From Syntrophobacteraceae bacterium (GTDB lineage: Bacteria; Desulfobacterota; Syntrophobacteria; Syntrophobacterales; Syntrophobacteraceae): a stretch of DNA of 42,426 nucleotides. The DNA is taken from assembly GCA_003566995.1 (NCBI GenBank), contig PXBG01000055.1, positions 1 through 42,426 of the forward strand. Reading direction: 5' to 3'. Positions 17,974 through 25,343 of this stretch are shown here, one piece after another; position 1 is the stretch's first letter, and the number at the start of each line of letters is the position of its first letter. Below the pieces are notes generated by a model. The model saw only the letters and a list, made by a program, of their open reading frames with translations. It made no database searches and was not told the origin of the DNA. The translations under genes and the position numbers were made by a program.

Positions 17974-19062
17974 TCATGATTCATCCTTTTCGGCCATTTC
18001 ACTCTCGGCTGTTGCCAGTACCCTGCTCGACAGGGCGGAAATGGTGGCGCTCACAAGAGTGGCCAGGGGTATGGCAAAGAAAACACCCCAAAATCCCCAC
18101 AGCCCACCAAAGGTGAGAATGGCCACGATGATGGCCACGGGGTGAATGTTGACCACTTCGGAGAAAAGGAGGGGAGCCAGGAGGTTGCCATCCAGGAGCT
18201 GGATCACGAGGTAGGCGATGACGGCCGTTGTGAACTGGGGTCCCCATCCCCATTGAAAGTAGGCGATGATGGCCACGGGAAATGCCATGACGGTGGCGCC
18301 CACGTAGGGAATGAGAACGGAAAGGCCGATGAAGAGGCTGATGAGCATGGCAAAATCGAGCTTCAAAATGGAAAAGGTCACGTAGCTCGCCCCCCAGACG
18401 ATCAGGATTTCCCAAGCCTTCCCACGGACATAATTGCCAATCTGAAAGTCCACCTCCGTCCAAACCTCTTCTGCAAGCTTTCGGTCTTTGGGAAGGAAAT
18501 GCACGATCCAGCGGAGAATCTTGTTTTTGTCCTTGAGAAAGAAGAACACGAGGAAAGGAACGATGAAGGTGTAAAGAGTCAGATTCACCAGAATGTGAAC
18601 CGATGCGAGGGAAATGGAGAGCACTCGCTGTCCCAGTGTCGTGAGCTCTCGGCGCAGGGCATCGATCACATCCATCACCTGCTGTGCGGAGATGAATTCG
18701 GGATAGCGCTCGGGAAGCTGAAGGAGTTCCCGCTGGCCCCAGGAAATCATAGCGGGCAATTGCAGGAAAAGCTGTTCGATTTGCCGCCAAAGAAGGGGGA
18801 GAAGGCCGATGAGGATGAAAGCCAGGAAGGCCAGGAAAAGCAGATAGACCAGTAAGACGCTGTATATGCGGGGCATTCTCCAGCGCTCCAGCATGCGAAC
18901 AAGTCCTTCCAGAAGGTAGGCGATCACCAGGCTTGCGAAAACGGGAGCGAGCACGTTGCCCAGGAGAAAAACCCCTGTTATTCCAAATAGGAAAAAAAGC
19001 AGCAGGACGACCACTTGAGGGTCTGAAAAGTGGCGCCGAAGCCATTGAAAAAGAATTTGCAT
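17974..19062 (-). CDS. AI-2E/PerM-family membrane transporter
   Basis: A 362-residue polytopic membrane protein (UPF0118/AI-2E family). Hydrophobic segments appear near residues 17-60 and 68-90, followed by a long amphipathic stretch, then a cluster from residue 155 to the end. Family features are FIVPFLVFFFLKDK, the GLSVLIPYVGATVMAFP loop and FGGLWGFWGVFFAIPLATLV. GGAAGGA lies just upstream of the ATG. Members export diverse small solutes or act as ion-coupled transporters; substrate cannot be predicted here. It is divergent from the DHH-CBS gene. Confidence 0.92.
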   Translation of the reverse strand: MQILFQWLRRHFSDPQVVVLLLFFLFGITGVFLLGNVLAPVFASLVIAYLLEGLVRMLERWRMPRIYSVLLVYLLFLAFLAFILIGLLPLLWRQIEQLFLQLPAMISWGQRELLQLPERYPEFISAQQVMDVIDALRRELTTLGQRVLSISLASVHILVNLTLYTFIVPFLVFFFLKDKNKILRWIVHFLPKDRKLAEEVWTEVDFQIGNYVRGKAWEILIVWGASYVTFSILKLDFAMLISLFIGLSVLIPYVGATVMAFPVAIIAYFQWGWGPQFTTAVIAYLVIQLLDGNLLAPLLFSEVVNIHPVAIIVAILTFGGLWGFWGVFFAIPLATLVSATISALSSRVLATAESEMAEKDES

Positions 19063-19165
19063 TGAATCCTTCCCATGAAGACCGGGGAATTCTGTACGGG
19101 AAAAAACCTTCCTGAGGCCATGTTAAATCAATCACTAAGTGCATAAATTTACACGTCTCCCCTTT

Positions 19166-19197
19166 CATTTGCCACAAAAAATAGCGAGGGGCAAATG
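19166..19197. repeat. 8-bp inverted repeat in the divergent AI-2E / DHH-CBS intergenic region
   Basis: CATTTGCC (19166-19173) and GGCAAATG (19190-19197) form an inverted repeat with a 16-nt spacer. It sits in the 374-bp region between the two divergent genes, upstream of a weak promoter candidate, so it could be an operator or a hairpin. The rest of this gap holds nothing else I can name. Confidence 0.35.
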
Positions 19198-19219
19198 GGC
19201 TGAGAGAGAGTTCTTGCCG

Positions 19220-19248
19220 TTGGTTTGCAATTTTATTTGAGATACTAT
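19220..19248 (+). promoter_or_regulatory. Weak sigma-70-like promoter candidate for the DHH-CBS gene
   Basis: TTGGTT (19220-19225) and TACTAT (19243-19248) are 17 bp apart. Each box has two or three mismatches to consensus, so this is a tentative call supported mainly by spacing and by its place in a divergent intergenic region. Confidence 0.3.
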
Positions 19249-19436
19249 GGAAATGTGACGATATGTACAAGCGTTTCCCCAAAGGAGCCGTTTCTTTGAA
19301 CACGCGCAATAGAATCGGGGCCTGACAGGGAGTGCGGAAGGTTGAGGGGGAAGTCAGCATGCATCAGCATTGGCCTGCTTTCCTTTCCCCCTTTCAGTCA
19401 TGCGCGCACTTCCTGGGCCACAAGGAGGATTTGACT

Positions 19437-20735
19437 TTGCAGATCATTGTCCCTCACAAGAATGTAGATTTTGATGCACTGGCTTCCCTGGTTGCGGCTT
19501 CTCTGCTCTATCCCGAGGCCACACCCCTCATGCCCACCAGCGTGAACCCCAATGTGCGAAGCTTCCTGTCCATCCACAAGGACATTTTCACTTTTGACAC
19601 CATAAAAAATCTTGACCTCGCCAGTGTGACGAGTTTGGTCGTGGTCGATGCCAACCGCTGGATACGGTTGGAAGGGGTGGGGCCACTCATGGAGAGGGAA
19701 GATCTTGAAGTGCATGTGTGGGACCATCACCCGGAAATCGGAGACATTCATCCCGCCTGGGCCTGCCAGGATGCGGTGGGAGCCGCATCCACGCTGCTGG
19801 TGGAGGCCCTGAGAAGTGCCTGTGTGGAAATTTCTCCCATTCAGTCCACTCTCTTTCTGGCGGGAATTTATGAAGACACGGGACACCTCACCTTTCCTTC
19901 CACCACGGCCAGAGACTTGCGTGCCGCTGCCTATCTGCTGGAGAAACATGCGGACCTGAAGGTGATCCAGACCATCCTTCGTCCCACCTATGGCCCCAAG
20001 CAAAAGGACATTCTCTTCCGCATGCTCGCCGACACCAAGCGAATCAAGCTCAATGGCTACCGCATGAGCCTCAGCAAGATGGACATCGAAGGACACGTGC
20101 CCGGTCTCGCAGAAGTGGTGAGCATGTATCGGAATGTTGTCAATGTGGATGTGGCCTTCGGCATATTCAGAGACGCCCGCAAAGACCGCTGCATGGTGAT
20201 TGGCCGAAGCGGTGTGGACAGCTTCGACGTGGGAGCCGTGATGCGTGTCATGGGGGGAGGTGGCCATGCGGGGGCAGGCTCAGCCATGATCAAGTCCGCG
20301 AATCCCGACGGCATTGAGACCTGGCTGTCAGAGGCCATTCAGGACTATCGCCAGTTGCCCGTGCAGATCAGCGATCTCATGTCCTTTCCTGTGGACAGTG
20401 TGTCGCCGGACACGCCCATGGAGGAACTGGCCTCCATACTCGACGAAAAAGGGTACTCGGGCATGGTCGTCATGGAAGGAGAAAAGCTCGTGGGAATCAT
20501 CTCCAGGCGCGATCTCAACAAGCTGAACAAAAAAATACAGTGGAAATCTCCTGTGAAAGCGTTCATGTCGAGAAAGGTCATCACTGTCACCCCCATGCAC
20601 AGCGTGGCCGAAGCCATGCGGATTCTCATCAAGCACGACATCGGGCGCCTGCCCGTCGTGGAAAATGACCGGGTCATCGGCATCATTTCCCGGTCAGACG
20701 CCATGATTTATTATTATGATCTCATTCCCGAGTGA
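19437..20735 (+). CDS. DHH-DHHA1 phosphoesterase with two CBS domains
   Basis: I prefer the TTG at 19437 as start: AAGGAGG (19422-19428) lies 8 nt upstream and the product then begins MQIIVPHKNVDFDALAS, as DHH proteins do. An upstream ATG at 19359 would add 26 residues with no family likeness. The 432-residue protein has the NVDFDALAS metal motif, WDHHPE (D96-H98), the DHHA1 glycine loop GGGGHAGAGSA, then two CBS domains (about residues 310-430) that may sense a nucleotide. In many Deltaproteobacteria this front part is fused to a poly(A) polymerase/CCA-adding domain; here the frame ends right after CBS2. A role as an oligonucleotide or signalling phosphodiesterase is inferred. Confidence 0.88.
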   Translation: MQIIVPHKNVDFDALASLVAASLLYPEATPLMPTSVNPNVRSFLSIHKDIFTFDTIKNLDLASVTSLVVVDANRWIRLEGVGPLMEREDLEVHVWDHHPEIGDIHPAWACQDAVGAASTLLVEALRSACVEISPIQSTLFLAGIYEDTGHLTFPSTTARDLRAAAYLLEKHADLKVIQTILRPTYGPKQKDILFRMLADTKRIKLNGYRMSLSKMDIEGHVPGLAEVVSMYRNVVNVDVAFGIFRDARKDRCMVIGRSGVDSFDVGAVMRVMGGGGHAGAGSAMIKSANPDGIETWLSEAIQDYRQLPVQISDLMSFPVDSVSPDTPMEELASILDEKGYSGMVVMEGEKLVGIISRRDLNKLNKKIQWKSPVKAFMSRKVITVTPMHSVAEAMRILIKHDIGRLPVVENDRVIGIISRSDAMIYYYDLIPE

Positions 20736-20756
20736 TCAGAACCCAAGGGACGGAGT

Positions 20757-20810
20757 GAACAGGGGGGGCCTCATATGGCCGAGACCTTCCCTGTTCCCAG
20801 GGCGCCCTGG
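20757..20810. repeat. Nested inverted repeats after the DHH-CBS gene
   Basis: GAACAGGG (20757-20764) pairs with CCCTGTTC (20789-20796), enclosing a smaller GGCC hairpin (20767-20770 with 20777-20780). Directly adjoining is a perfect 14-bp palindrome at 20797-20810. No T-run follows. This lies 22 nt after the stop codon and may stabilise the mRNA 3' end. Confidence 0.45.
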
Positions 20811-21241
20811 AAAAGGAACTGTTTTCTCCCGCAAACTCTCCTTGCTTGGAATTCATTCTTTTGCCTTACATATCCAACAGATAGCATGTCAGAACTTTGG
20901 CGGCAGGCGGTGGGTTGCCCGTTGAGGAGCAACTCAAACGTAGCCCATGAAAGGTCAAATTCTGTTCCCCGCTGCAGGAACCTCCTGAAAAAAAGAAAAT
21001 CCCTGCTGATTTATCCATGAAAGCATGTCTACGGCAGGCTTGATCATCCTTTTTGTTTGAGCTATGCTGCTTTCATCGTGAGTTCAATTCAGTCTCAGTG
21101 CACGTCCTTAAACCCAACAGCGAGCGGTGCCATTTTTCTGGCTTCATGATTTGACACACAGGTGCAGACAGTTCAGAGCACGGGTCTTTTTGCCTGATCC
21201 GGGAGCGAGCCTGGAGGGCTCGAAAGCAGGCGATTCACCGG
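20811..21241. other. Gene-poor gap with one long hairpin
   Basis: I find no convincing gene here. A hairpin at 20911-20947 has a 6-bp outer stem (one G-U), a small internal loop, a 7-bp inner stem with a bulged A and a 6-nt loop. No T-tract follows it. It could be part of a small RNA or just secondary structure; I could not match it to a known RNA family. Confidence 0.3.
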
Positions 21242-21562
21242 ATGGAAGTCCACCCCCTGAGAAAGGAAAAAAGATTGGAAGATAAAAATGCATTTCGTGA
21301 AAAACTGGAAGCGCAACTGAAGGAATGGAATGCGAAAATCGAACTCCTGAAATCAAAGGCAGAGAATGCCAGGGCCGATGCCAGGATTGAGTATTCCGAG
21401 GACATGGAAAAGCTGAAAGCGAGAAGGGATGCCCTCAAGAGCAAACTGGCCCAACTGCAGAGTGCGGGTGGCGAGGCGCTGGAATCTGCCAGGAAAGGGG
21501 CTGAAAAGGCAGCGGCAGACCTCAAAAATGCCTTGGACAGGGCCATGTCCAGATTCAAATGA
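21242..21562 (+). CDS. Small coiled-coil protein of unknown function
   Basis: A 106-residue, highly charged, almost fully helical protein. It is rich in Lys, Glu and Ala with heptad-like spacing (EKLEAQLKEWNAKIELL, SEDMEKLKARRDALKSKLAQL) and an Ala-rich amphipathic tail (ARKGAEKAAADLKNAL). No signal peptide or membrane segment is seen. It resembles small soluble stress-associated coiled-coil proteins, but low-complexity sequence makes this weak. The ATG at 21242 has only a poor ribosome site. The next gene encodes a coiled-coil lipoprotein, so the pair may act together. Confidence 0.65.
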   Translation: MEVHPLRKEKRLEDKNAFREKLEAQLKEWNAKIELLKSKAENARADARIEYSEDMEKLKARRDALKSKLAQLQSAGGEALESARKGAEKAAADLKNALDRAMSRFK

Positions 21563-21811
21563 AAGGTGCCCCATTTTCCTTGGGTTCATGGGCGGTGAGA
21601 GCGGAACTCAATGGGTGGCTTTTCAGGTATATTGACCGGTTTCTCTCCGGTTTTCCCGTTGCCCGCCTCTTTGCGGTTCACGGTGCGTGGGGGTTGCGGG
21701 AAAATCTGAGAGGGGTTCAGGGAGGTTGCCGTTTGTTTTTGGGGACAGCCAGGGAGGCTGTTCCCGCGTGTGGCGAAAATTGTCAATGCAACAGTGAATA
21801 GGAGGAGAATC

Positions 21812-22294
21812 ATGAAAATTTTTCGATTGTTGTGCATGATGTTCGTGAGTTTGGCTCTTGTGGGTTTTTTGATGGCTTGTGGGGAAAGGGAAGAACCAGC
21901 GGAGGCGCCCCCTGAGACCATGATCGGCGAGATGCAGGAAGAAGCGGAAGAACTGCGGGAAGAAGCGGAAGAAACCGCAGAGGAGCTTCGTGATGAGATG
22001 GATGAATCCGCCAGGGAAGAGTACATAGAGGAAATGGAAGCCTGGCTCGAGGATTTTGACAACAGAATGGAGGAAATGGAGGAAAAAGCAGCTGATCTTG
22101 CCGAAGACACAAGGGCTGAAGCTGAAGAGTCTCTTGCTGAGTTGAGAGCCGAAAGAGAGAGGCTCGCGGAGCAGTTGGAAGAGCTCAGAGAGAATAATGA
22201 TGGCATGTGGGAAGAGGCGAGAGAGGGTTTCGAAAGCGCAGTGGAACGTGTTTCCGAGCTGTTTGAGGAAACCTGGACCTACTTCGAGGAATAA
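21812..22294 (+). CDS. Glu-rich coiled-coil lipoprotein
   Basis: The ATG at 21812 follows an excellent GGAGGAG site. The 160-residue product begins with a lipoprotein signal peptide (KIFRLLCMMFVSLALVGF, lipobox LMAC), a short Pro/Glu-rich spacer (EEPAEAPPE) and then about 125 residues of acidic coiled coil with repeated EEAEELREEAEE-like heptads. After processing it should be anchored to a membrane and extend into the periplasm, in the style of Lpp-like spacers, though the sequence is much more acidic. It lies 249 nt after the soluble coiled-coil gene. Function is unknown. Confidence 0.8.
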   Translation: MKIFRLLCMMFVSLALVGFLMACGEREEPAEAPPETMIGEMQEEAEELREEAEETAEELRDEMDESAREEYIEEMEAWLEDFDNRMEEMEEKAADLAEDTRAEAEESLAELRAERERLAEQLEELRENNDGMWEEAREGFESAVERVSELFEETWTYFEE

Positions 22295-22410
22295 GGTGTA
22301 GAAGGCGGGGACAGCTGGTTTTCCTGTCAGCCCGCGCTGGGAATGCTCTGTCCATGGTCTGCATGGACAGATTCAAAATGGAGCGTCACCGCCCTTAAAC
22401 CTCACCCTGC

Positions 22411-22434
22411 AAGGCCCACTCCACGGTGGGCCTT
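22411..22434. terminator. Hairpin between convergent lipoprotein and receiver genes
   Basis: AAGGCCCAC (22411-22419) pairs perfectly with GTGGGCCTT (22426-22434) around a 6-nt loop. It can be extended by a few pairs with one bulge. Only short T-runs follow, so it is a moderate candidate for a bidirectional terminator. Confidence 0.5.
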
Positions 22435-22456
22435 TGCCGTTTGCACAGGTGTCCCT

Positions 22457-23038
22457 TTAAAGAATGAGGGCTGAGCGTGTCTCTTCATGAAGGAGTTTTT
22501 GAAGAGCTTCCTGCAATTCTGTCAAGCCATAAGGTTTTTGAAGATAAATCTGAGGTCGATGGGGATGGTTGAATCGCATCACGGCCAGCATGTCATGGCC
22601 GCTGGTGAGAATGGTTCTCAGGTCAGGTTGAATTTCCCTGAGAGCAGACAGGGTTTTCCAGCCATTCATGCGTGGCATGGTCAGGTCGAGCATGGCACAG
22701 CTTATGGTCTTGTGGTGCTGGCGGAAAACCTCCAACGCCTCCATCCCGTCGGAAGCGGTCAGAACTTCAAAGCCCAGAAGCGTCAAGATGGTTTGCGCCA
22801 TGTCGCGAACCATGCTTTCGTCTTCCGCGAGCAGAATCCATTTCCCTTTTCCAGGTTTTGGGTCTGGCTTCAATTCCGAGGTTGCATTTTCTGAGGAATG
22901 GCTGATCGTTTCAGCCGCAAAAGGATGCAAGAGAACCTTTTGCCTCGCTTTTCCCTCTGTTTTGCGGAATGTCCCGGATCGGTCTGGACTTTTTCTTCCG
23001 GTCGCTTTTTTCGGCCATCGGCTGCTATGGTTCCTCAT
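22457..23038 (-). CDS. Stand-alone receiver-domain protein with an unusual basic N-terminus
   Basis: The C-terminal ~120 residues are a complete CheY-like receiver: acidic pair in LLAEDESMV, phospho-acceptor Asp in AMLDLTMPRMNGW, Ser/Thr in ILTSGHD and Lys in YLQKPYG. It closely resembles receiver domains found at the end of hybrid histidine kinases. The preceding ~75 residues are basic and of no recognised fold. The start is uncertain: I used the ATG at 23038, but a TTG at 23095 or an internal start closer to the receiver are possible, and none has a good ribosome site. It could be a fragment of a former hybrid kinase; no kinase remnant is visible upstream. Confidence 0.75.
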   Translation of the reverse strand: MRNHSSRWPKKATGRKSPDRSGTFRKTEGKARQKVLLHPFAAETISHSSENATSELKPDPKPGKGKWILLAEDESMVRDMAQTILTLLGFEVLTASDGMEALEVFRQHHKTISCAMLDLTMPRMNGWKTLSALREIQPDLRTILTSGHDMLAVMRFNHPHRPQIYLQKPYGLTELQEALQKLLHEETRSALIL

Positions 23039-23293
23039 TGGATTCAGCACTCTTCCCGTCTTTTCCTGCCTGGTGAATGAGGATGAGTTTCTCAAAAAAA
23101 GAAGAATGTTCGCCGGTTGGCTTTCATCGCTGAGTATTGCGAAAAATCTGAGGTTGAATTCAAAGTCATTTGAGGCAAGTGTGAGCCGTTAATACTTCTG
23201 GTGGGAATCATATCAGAAGGAGGCTCACCGAATATGGCAAATGAATGCACGTGAACCGACGGGTACTACCTGACACCTGCAAAGGCCAGAAGG

Positions 23294-23959
23294 ATGAATG
23301 AATGGTGGAAGAAATGCCGATTGACGGTGATGATTTTGCTTCTGCTCGCGGGCCTGGGGGTGGCCGTCTGGCAGCCCATCGCCCCCCAGAAAGTTTTGGA
23401 ATGGGCGGGAGAACTCACCTTGCATCCGGTCACCATTGCACTTCTGGTGATTCTGCAGGTGCTTCTTCATGCCTTTGCGCTGCCCGGCTCCCTCATGCTT
23501 TGGGTTTTCGCTCCCCTTTTCACACCGCCGGTGGCCACGGCCCTCCTGACCACTGGCAGTGTGTTGGGGGCCCTGGCCGCATATGTATTTGCACGCTGGG
23601 TTGGCACAAATTGGAAACCGGGAAACCGTGGCGGGCGATTGATGGGAATACTGGAAAAACGACAGGATTTTTTGACGCAGCTGATTTTCAGGGTGCTGCC
23701 GGGCTTTCCTCACTCGGTCGTCAATTATGGGGGAGGAATGCTCCGCTTGCCCCTGAAAAAGTTTCTCTCAGCGGCAATTCTGGGTCTGACCATAAAGTGG
23801 CTCGTTTACGCCAATGCCGTACATGCCCTGGTGGCGGCTGGTGCCGAGGGGGAGTCCATCCACATGGAAAACCTCCTGCCGTTGATCGTCCTCACCGTCT
23901 TGTTGCTCCTTGGAGCCGTTTTTCGAAAACGACTCGCAGGGGGCTCAGGTACGGGCTGA
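23294..23959 (+). CDS. VTT-domain (TVP38/DedA-type) membrane protein
   Basis: A 221-residue membrane protein with hydrophobic segments near residues 10-28, 45-75, 80-100, 155-180 and 193-212. The signature of the VTT/SNARE-associated family is present: FRVLPGFPHSVVNYGGGMLRLPLKKF, with the conserved Arg, Pro and Asn-Tyr-Gly residues. Homologues act in lipid scrambling or undecaprenyl/phospholipid recycling and membrane homeostasis, but the substrate here is unknown. Its TGA stop directly abuts the stop of the convergent exoD gene. Confidence 0.88.
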   Translation: MNEWWKKCRLTVMILLLLAGLGVAVWQPIAPQKVLEWAGELTLHPVTIALLVILQVLLHAFALPGSLMLWVFAPLFTPPVATALLTTGSVLGALAAYVFARWVGTNWKPGNRGGRLMGILEKRQDFLTQLIFRVLPGFPHSVVNYGGGMLRLPLKKFLSAAILGLTIKWLVYANAVHALVAAGAEGESIHMENLLPLIVLTVLLLLGAVFRKRLAGGSGTG

Positions 23960-24538
23960 TCAAAAGAAAAAAATCCATCCGAAGGTGATGGCTGCAAAGG
24001 TGAAAGCGATCAACACCAGAAGTCCGTCCTGGGCGACCAGGGAGAGTCCCAGAGTGGTGAGGGCAAAGCCGGCAATGGTGGCGGAAAAGGGCACCAATTC
24101 CATGGCCGGTGTGCCCATGGCAATGAGCAAACAAAGGATGGCGATGATATGGGTGCCGACGCTTCCCACCAACAGGGTGAAGCGGGGCCTCACCCAGCGA
24201 TCGATAAGGCGTGCGGAGGGCTGAAGCCACTGAATGGCCTTAAAGAGCCGGTTTGCCGATACGGAACGTTTCAGGAGCCACTGCGGCAGCCAGAAATGCT
24301 TTCTTCCCGACAGCAGCTGCACAGCGATCAAAAAGACAAAGATGGACATGGTCGTGGGCATGCCCGGAATGCCGCTCAGGGGGGAAGCCAGGATGGTGCC
24401 CACCAACAGCAACAAGGGGCCGAATGACCTTTTACCCACTGCCTCCACCACTCTTTCCAGGGAAACCCGCTCCTGTTCGGTGGCTATTCGGGCAATATGG
24501 TCAAGCAGCTGCTGAAGGTTTTTCAGGTCTTGAGCCAT
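23960..24538 (-). CDS. ExoD-family membrane protein
   Basis: A 192-residue protein of the ExoD family, named from a rhizobial locus affecting exopolysaccharide and alkaline tolerance. It has a short helical front (LQQLLDHIARIATEQERVSLERVVEAVGKRSFGPLLLL), the conserved ASPLSGIPGMPT loop, the PQWLLKRSVS and RPRFTLL segments and three or four C-terminal hydrophobic helices. It ends with the highly hydrophobic ITFGWIFFF. The molecular function is not known. It converges on the VTT gene with no spacer. Confidence 0.9.
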   Translation of the reverse strand: MAQDLKNLQQLLDHIARIATEQERVSLERVVEAVGKRSFGPLLLLVGTILASPLSGIPGMPTTMSIFVFLIAVQLLSGRKHFWLPQWLLKRSVSANRLFKAIQWLQPSARLIDRWVRPRFTLLVGSVGTHIIAILCLLIAMGTPAMELVPFSATIAGFALTTLGLSLVAQDGLLVLIAFTFAAITFGWIFFF

Positions 24539-25049
24539 TTTTTGTTCGCGATTCTTGAGAAGTGGTCCGATGCGGGCTGGGCTGCATTTTTTGGATCAGC
24601 CCTGTTGGAATAGGGAGCGGAAGAAGGAGCTTTTTCAGGAAGACCCTGAAAAGGCGTTTCCGGGTGGACATGGCCATGAAATCTTCTTCGGTTCATTGAT
24701 GGTCGTATTTGTTGCGGCATAAAGCTTTTCCCCGGTTTTCTCACGGTTTGTGATAAGCAAAGCCGGAAGCGGACCAGTCAGATTGGGAAAAACGAGTTTT
24801 CTTGAATTTCTTTTCTCTCTCAACGGTGGGGAGTGCAACGCAAAAGCGTTGGAGATTGCGAAGGATCGTGAATCTCTTTTTTTCAGAAAAGCTCTCAATA
24901 ACTTATAGACTAACAAACGCAGGCATTGTCCGCAAGCACATTGGCCCAAAGAAAAACATTCCTCTGTGAAGGCCGGGCAACCAAAAAGAGGTATGAGTTG
25001 GAAGGTTGACAAAGTGATCCAAAGTGTTAGCCATTCCCCTGCGGGCATG
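24539..25049. other. Gene-poor gap upstream of exoD and beyond the tRNA terminator
   Basis: About 510 bp with no supported gene; the open frames here have no family likeness and no good starts. A perfect small hairpin (CAACGC-AAAA-GCGTTG) lies at 24836-24851. I saw no repeat of the tRNA 3' end and no integrase remnant that would mark an integration event. The exoD promoter presumably lies in the left part. Confidence 0.4.
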
Positions 25050-25075
25050 AAAAAAGCCCACTGCAAGAGTGGGCT
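25050..25075 (-). terminator. Intrinsic terminator of the tRNA-Pro transcript
   Basis: On the minus strand an 8-bp perfect stem AGCCCACT / AGTGGGCT with a 5-nt loop is followed at once by six T residues. It lies 30 nt after the tRNA 3' end and is a textbook Rho-independent terminator. Confidence 0.9.
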
Positions 25076-25104
25076 CAAGTCTCCGAACTTCCTGAGTTTT
25101 TAGG

Positions 25105-25182
25105 TGGTCGGGGCGAGTGGATTTGAACCACCGACCCCCTGCTCCCAAGGCAGGTGCGCTGACCAGTCTGCGCTACGCCCCG
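25105..25182 (-). tRNA. tRNA-Pro(UGG)
   Basis: The 78-nt gene folds into a complete cloverleaf on the minus strand. The acceptor arms CGGGGCG and CGCCCCG pair fully, and the discriminator A and CCA end are encoded. The anticodon stem CCTGC/GCAGG encloses the loop CTTGGGA, giving anticodon UGG (25145-25147) for proline. The T-arm loop TTCAAAT has the A58 that TrmI-type enzymes methylate. U34 makes this a typical target class for CmoA/CmoB, whose genes lie at 2044-3794. Confidence 0.97.
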
Positions 25183-25226
25183 CAACCGACCTTCAGCTAA
25201 CACAAGTGGTGTGTGATTGCAACCTG

Positions 25227-25267
25227 AAAAACCCCTGAGGCCTGAGAGTCATCGCGAGGGTTTTTTT
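25227..25267. terminator. Likely bidirectional terminator between tRNA-Pro and the degenerate GGDEF gene
   Basis: AAAAACCC (25227-25234) pairs with GGGTTTTT (25258-25265), and T-rich tracts are present at the 3' side on both strands. The 23-nt loop may contain further pairing. It would end transcription from the minus-strand GGDEF gene before the tRNA. Confidence 0.55.
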
Positions 25268-25303
25268 GTGTTTTTTGCAAAACCCCGTGAGGAGTCCCTC
25301 ACC

Positions 25304-25337
25304 CTTTCACTGCCCCATGGCTTTCACTGCCCCATGG
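25304..25337. repeat. Perfect 17-bp tandem duplication
   Basis: CTTTCACTGCCCCATGG occurs twice head-to-tail with no spacer (25304-25320, 25321-25337), just beyond the stop of the GGDEF-like gene. It looks like a recent slippage duplication. Confidence 0.85.
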
Positions 25338-25343
25338 AGTGGA

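Noticed and set aside
20775-21020. 81-codon plus-strand frame after the DHH-CBS gene
   Set aside because: It spans inverted repeats, has an irregular composition and no family likeness.
24635-25078. 147-codon minus-strand frame overlapping the tRNA terminator
   Set aside because: It begins inside the terminator region, is Cys/Phe/Leu-rich in an untypical way, and matches nothing.
24539-25230. Possible integration site at tRNA-Pro
   Set aside because: No integrase, no direct repeat of the tRNA 3' end and no compositional shift were seen.
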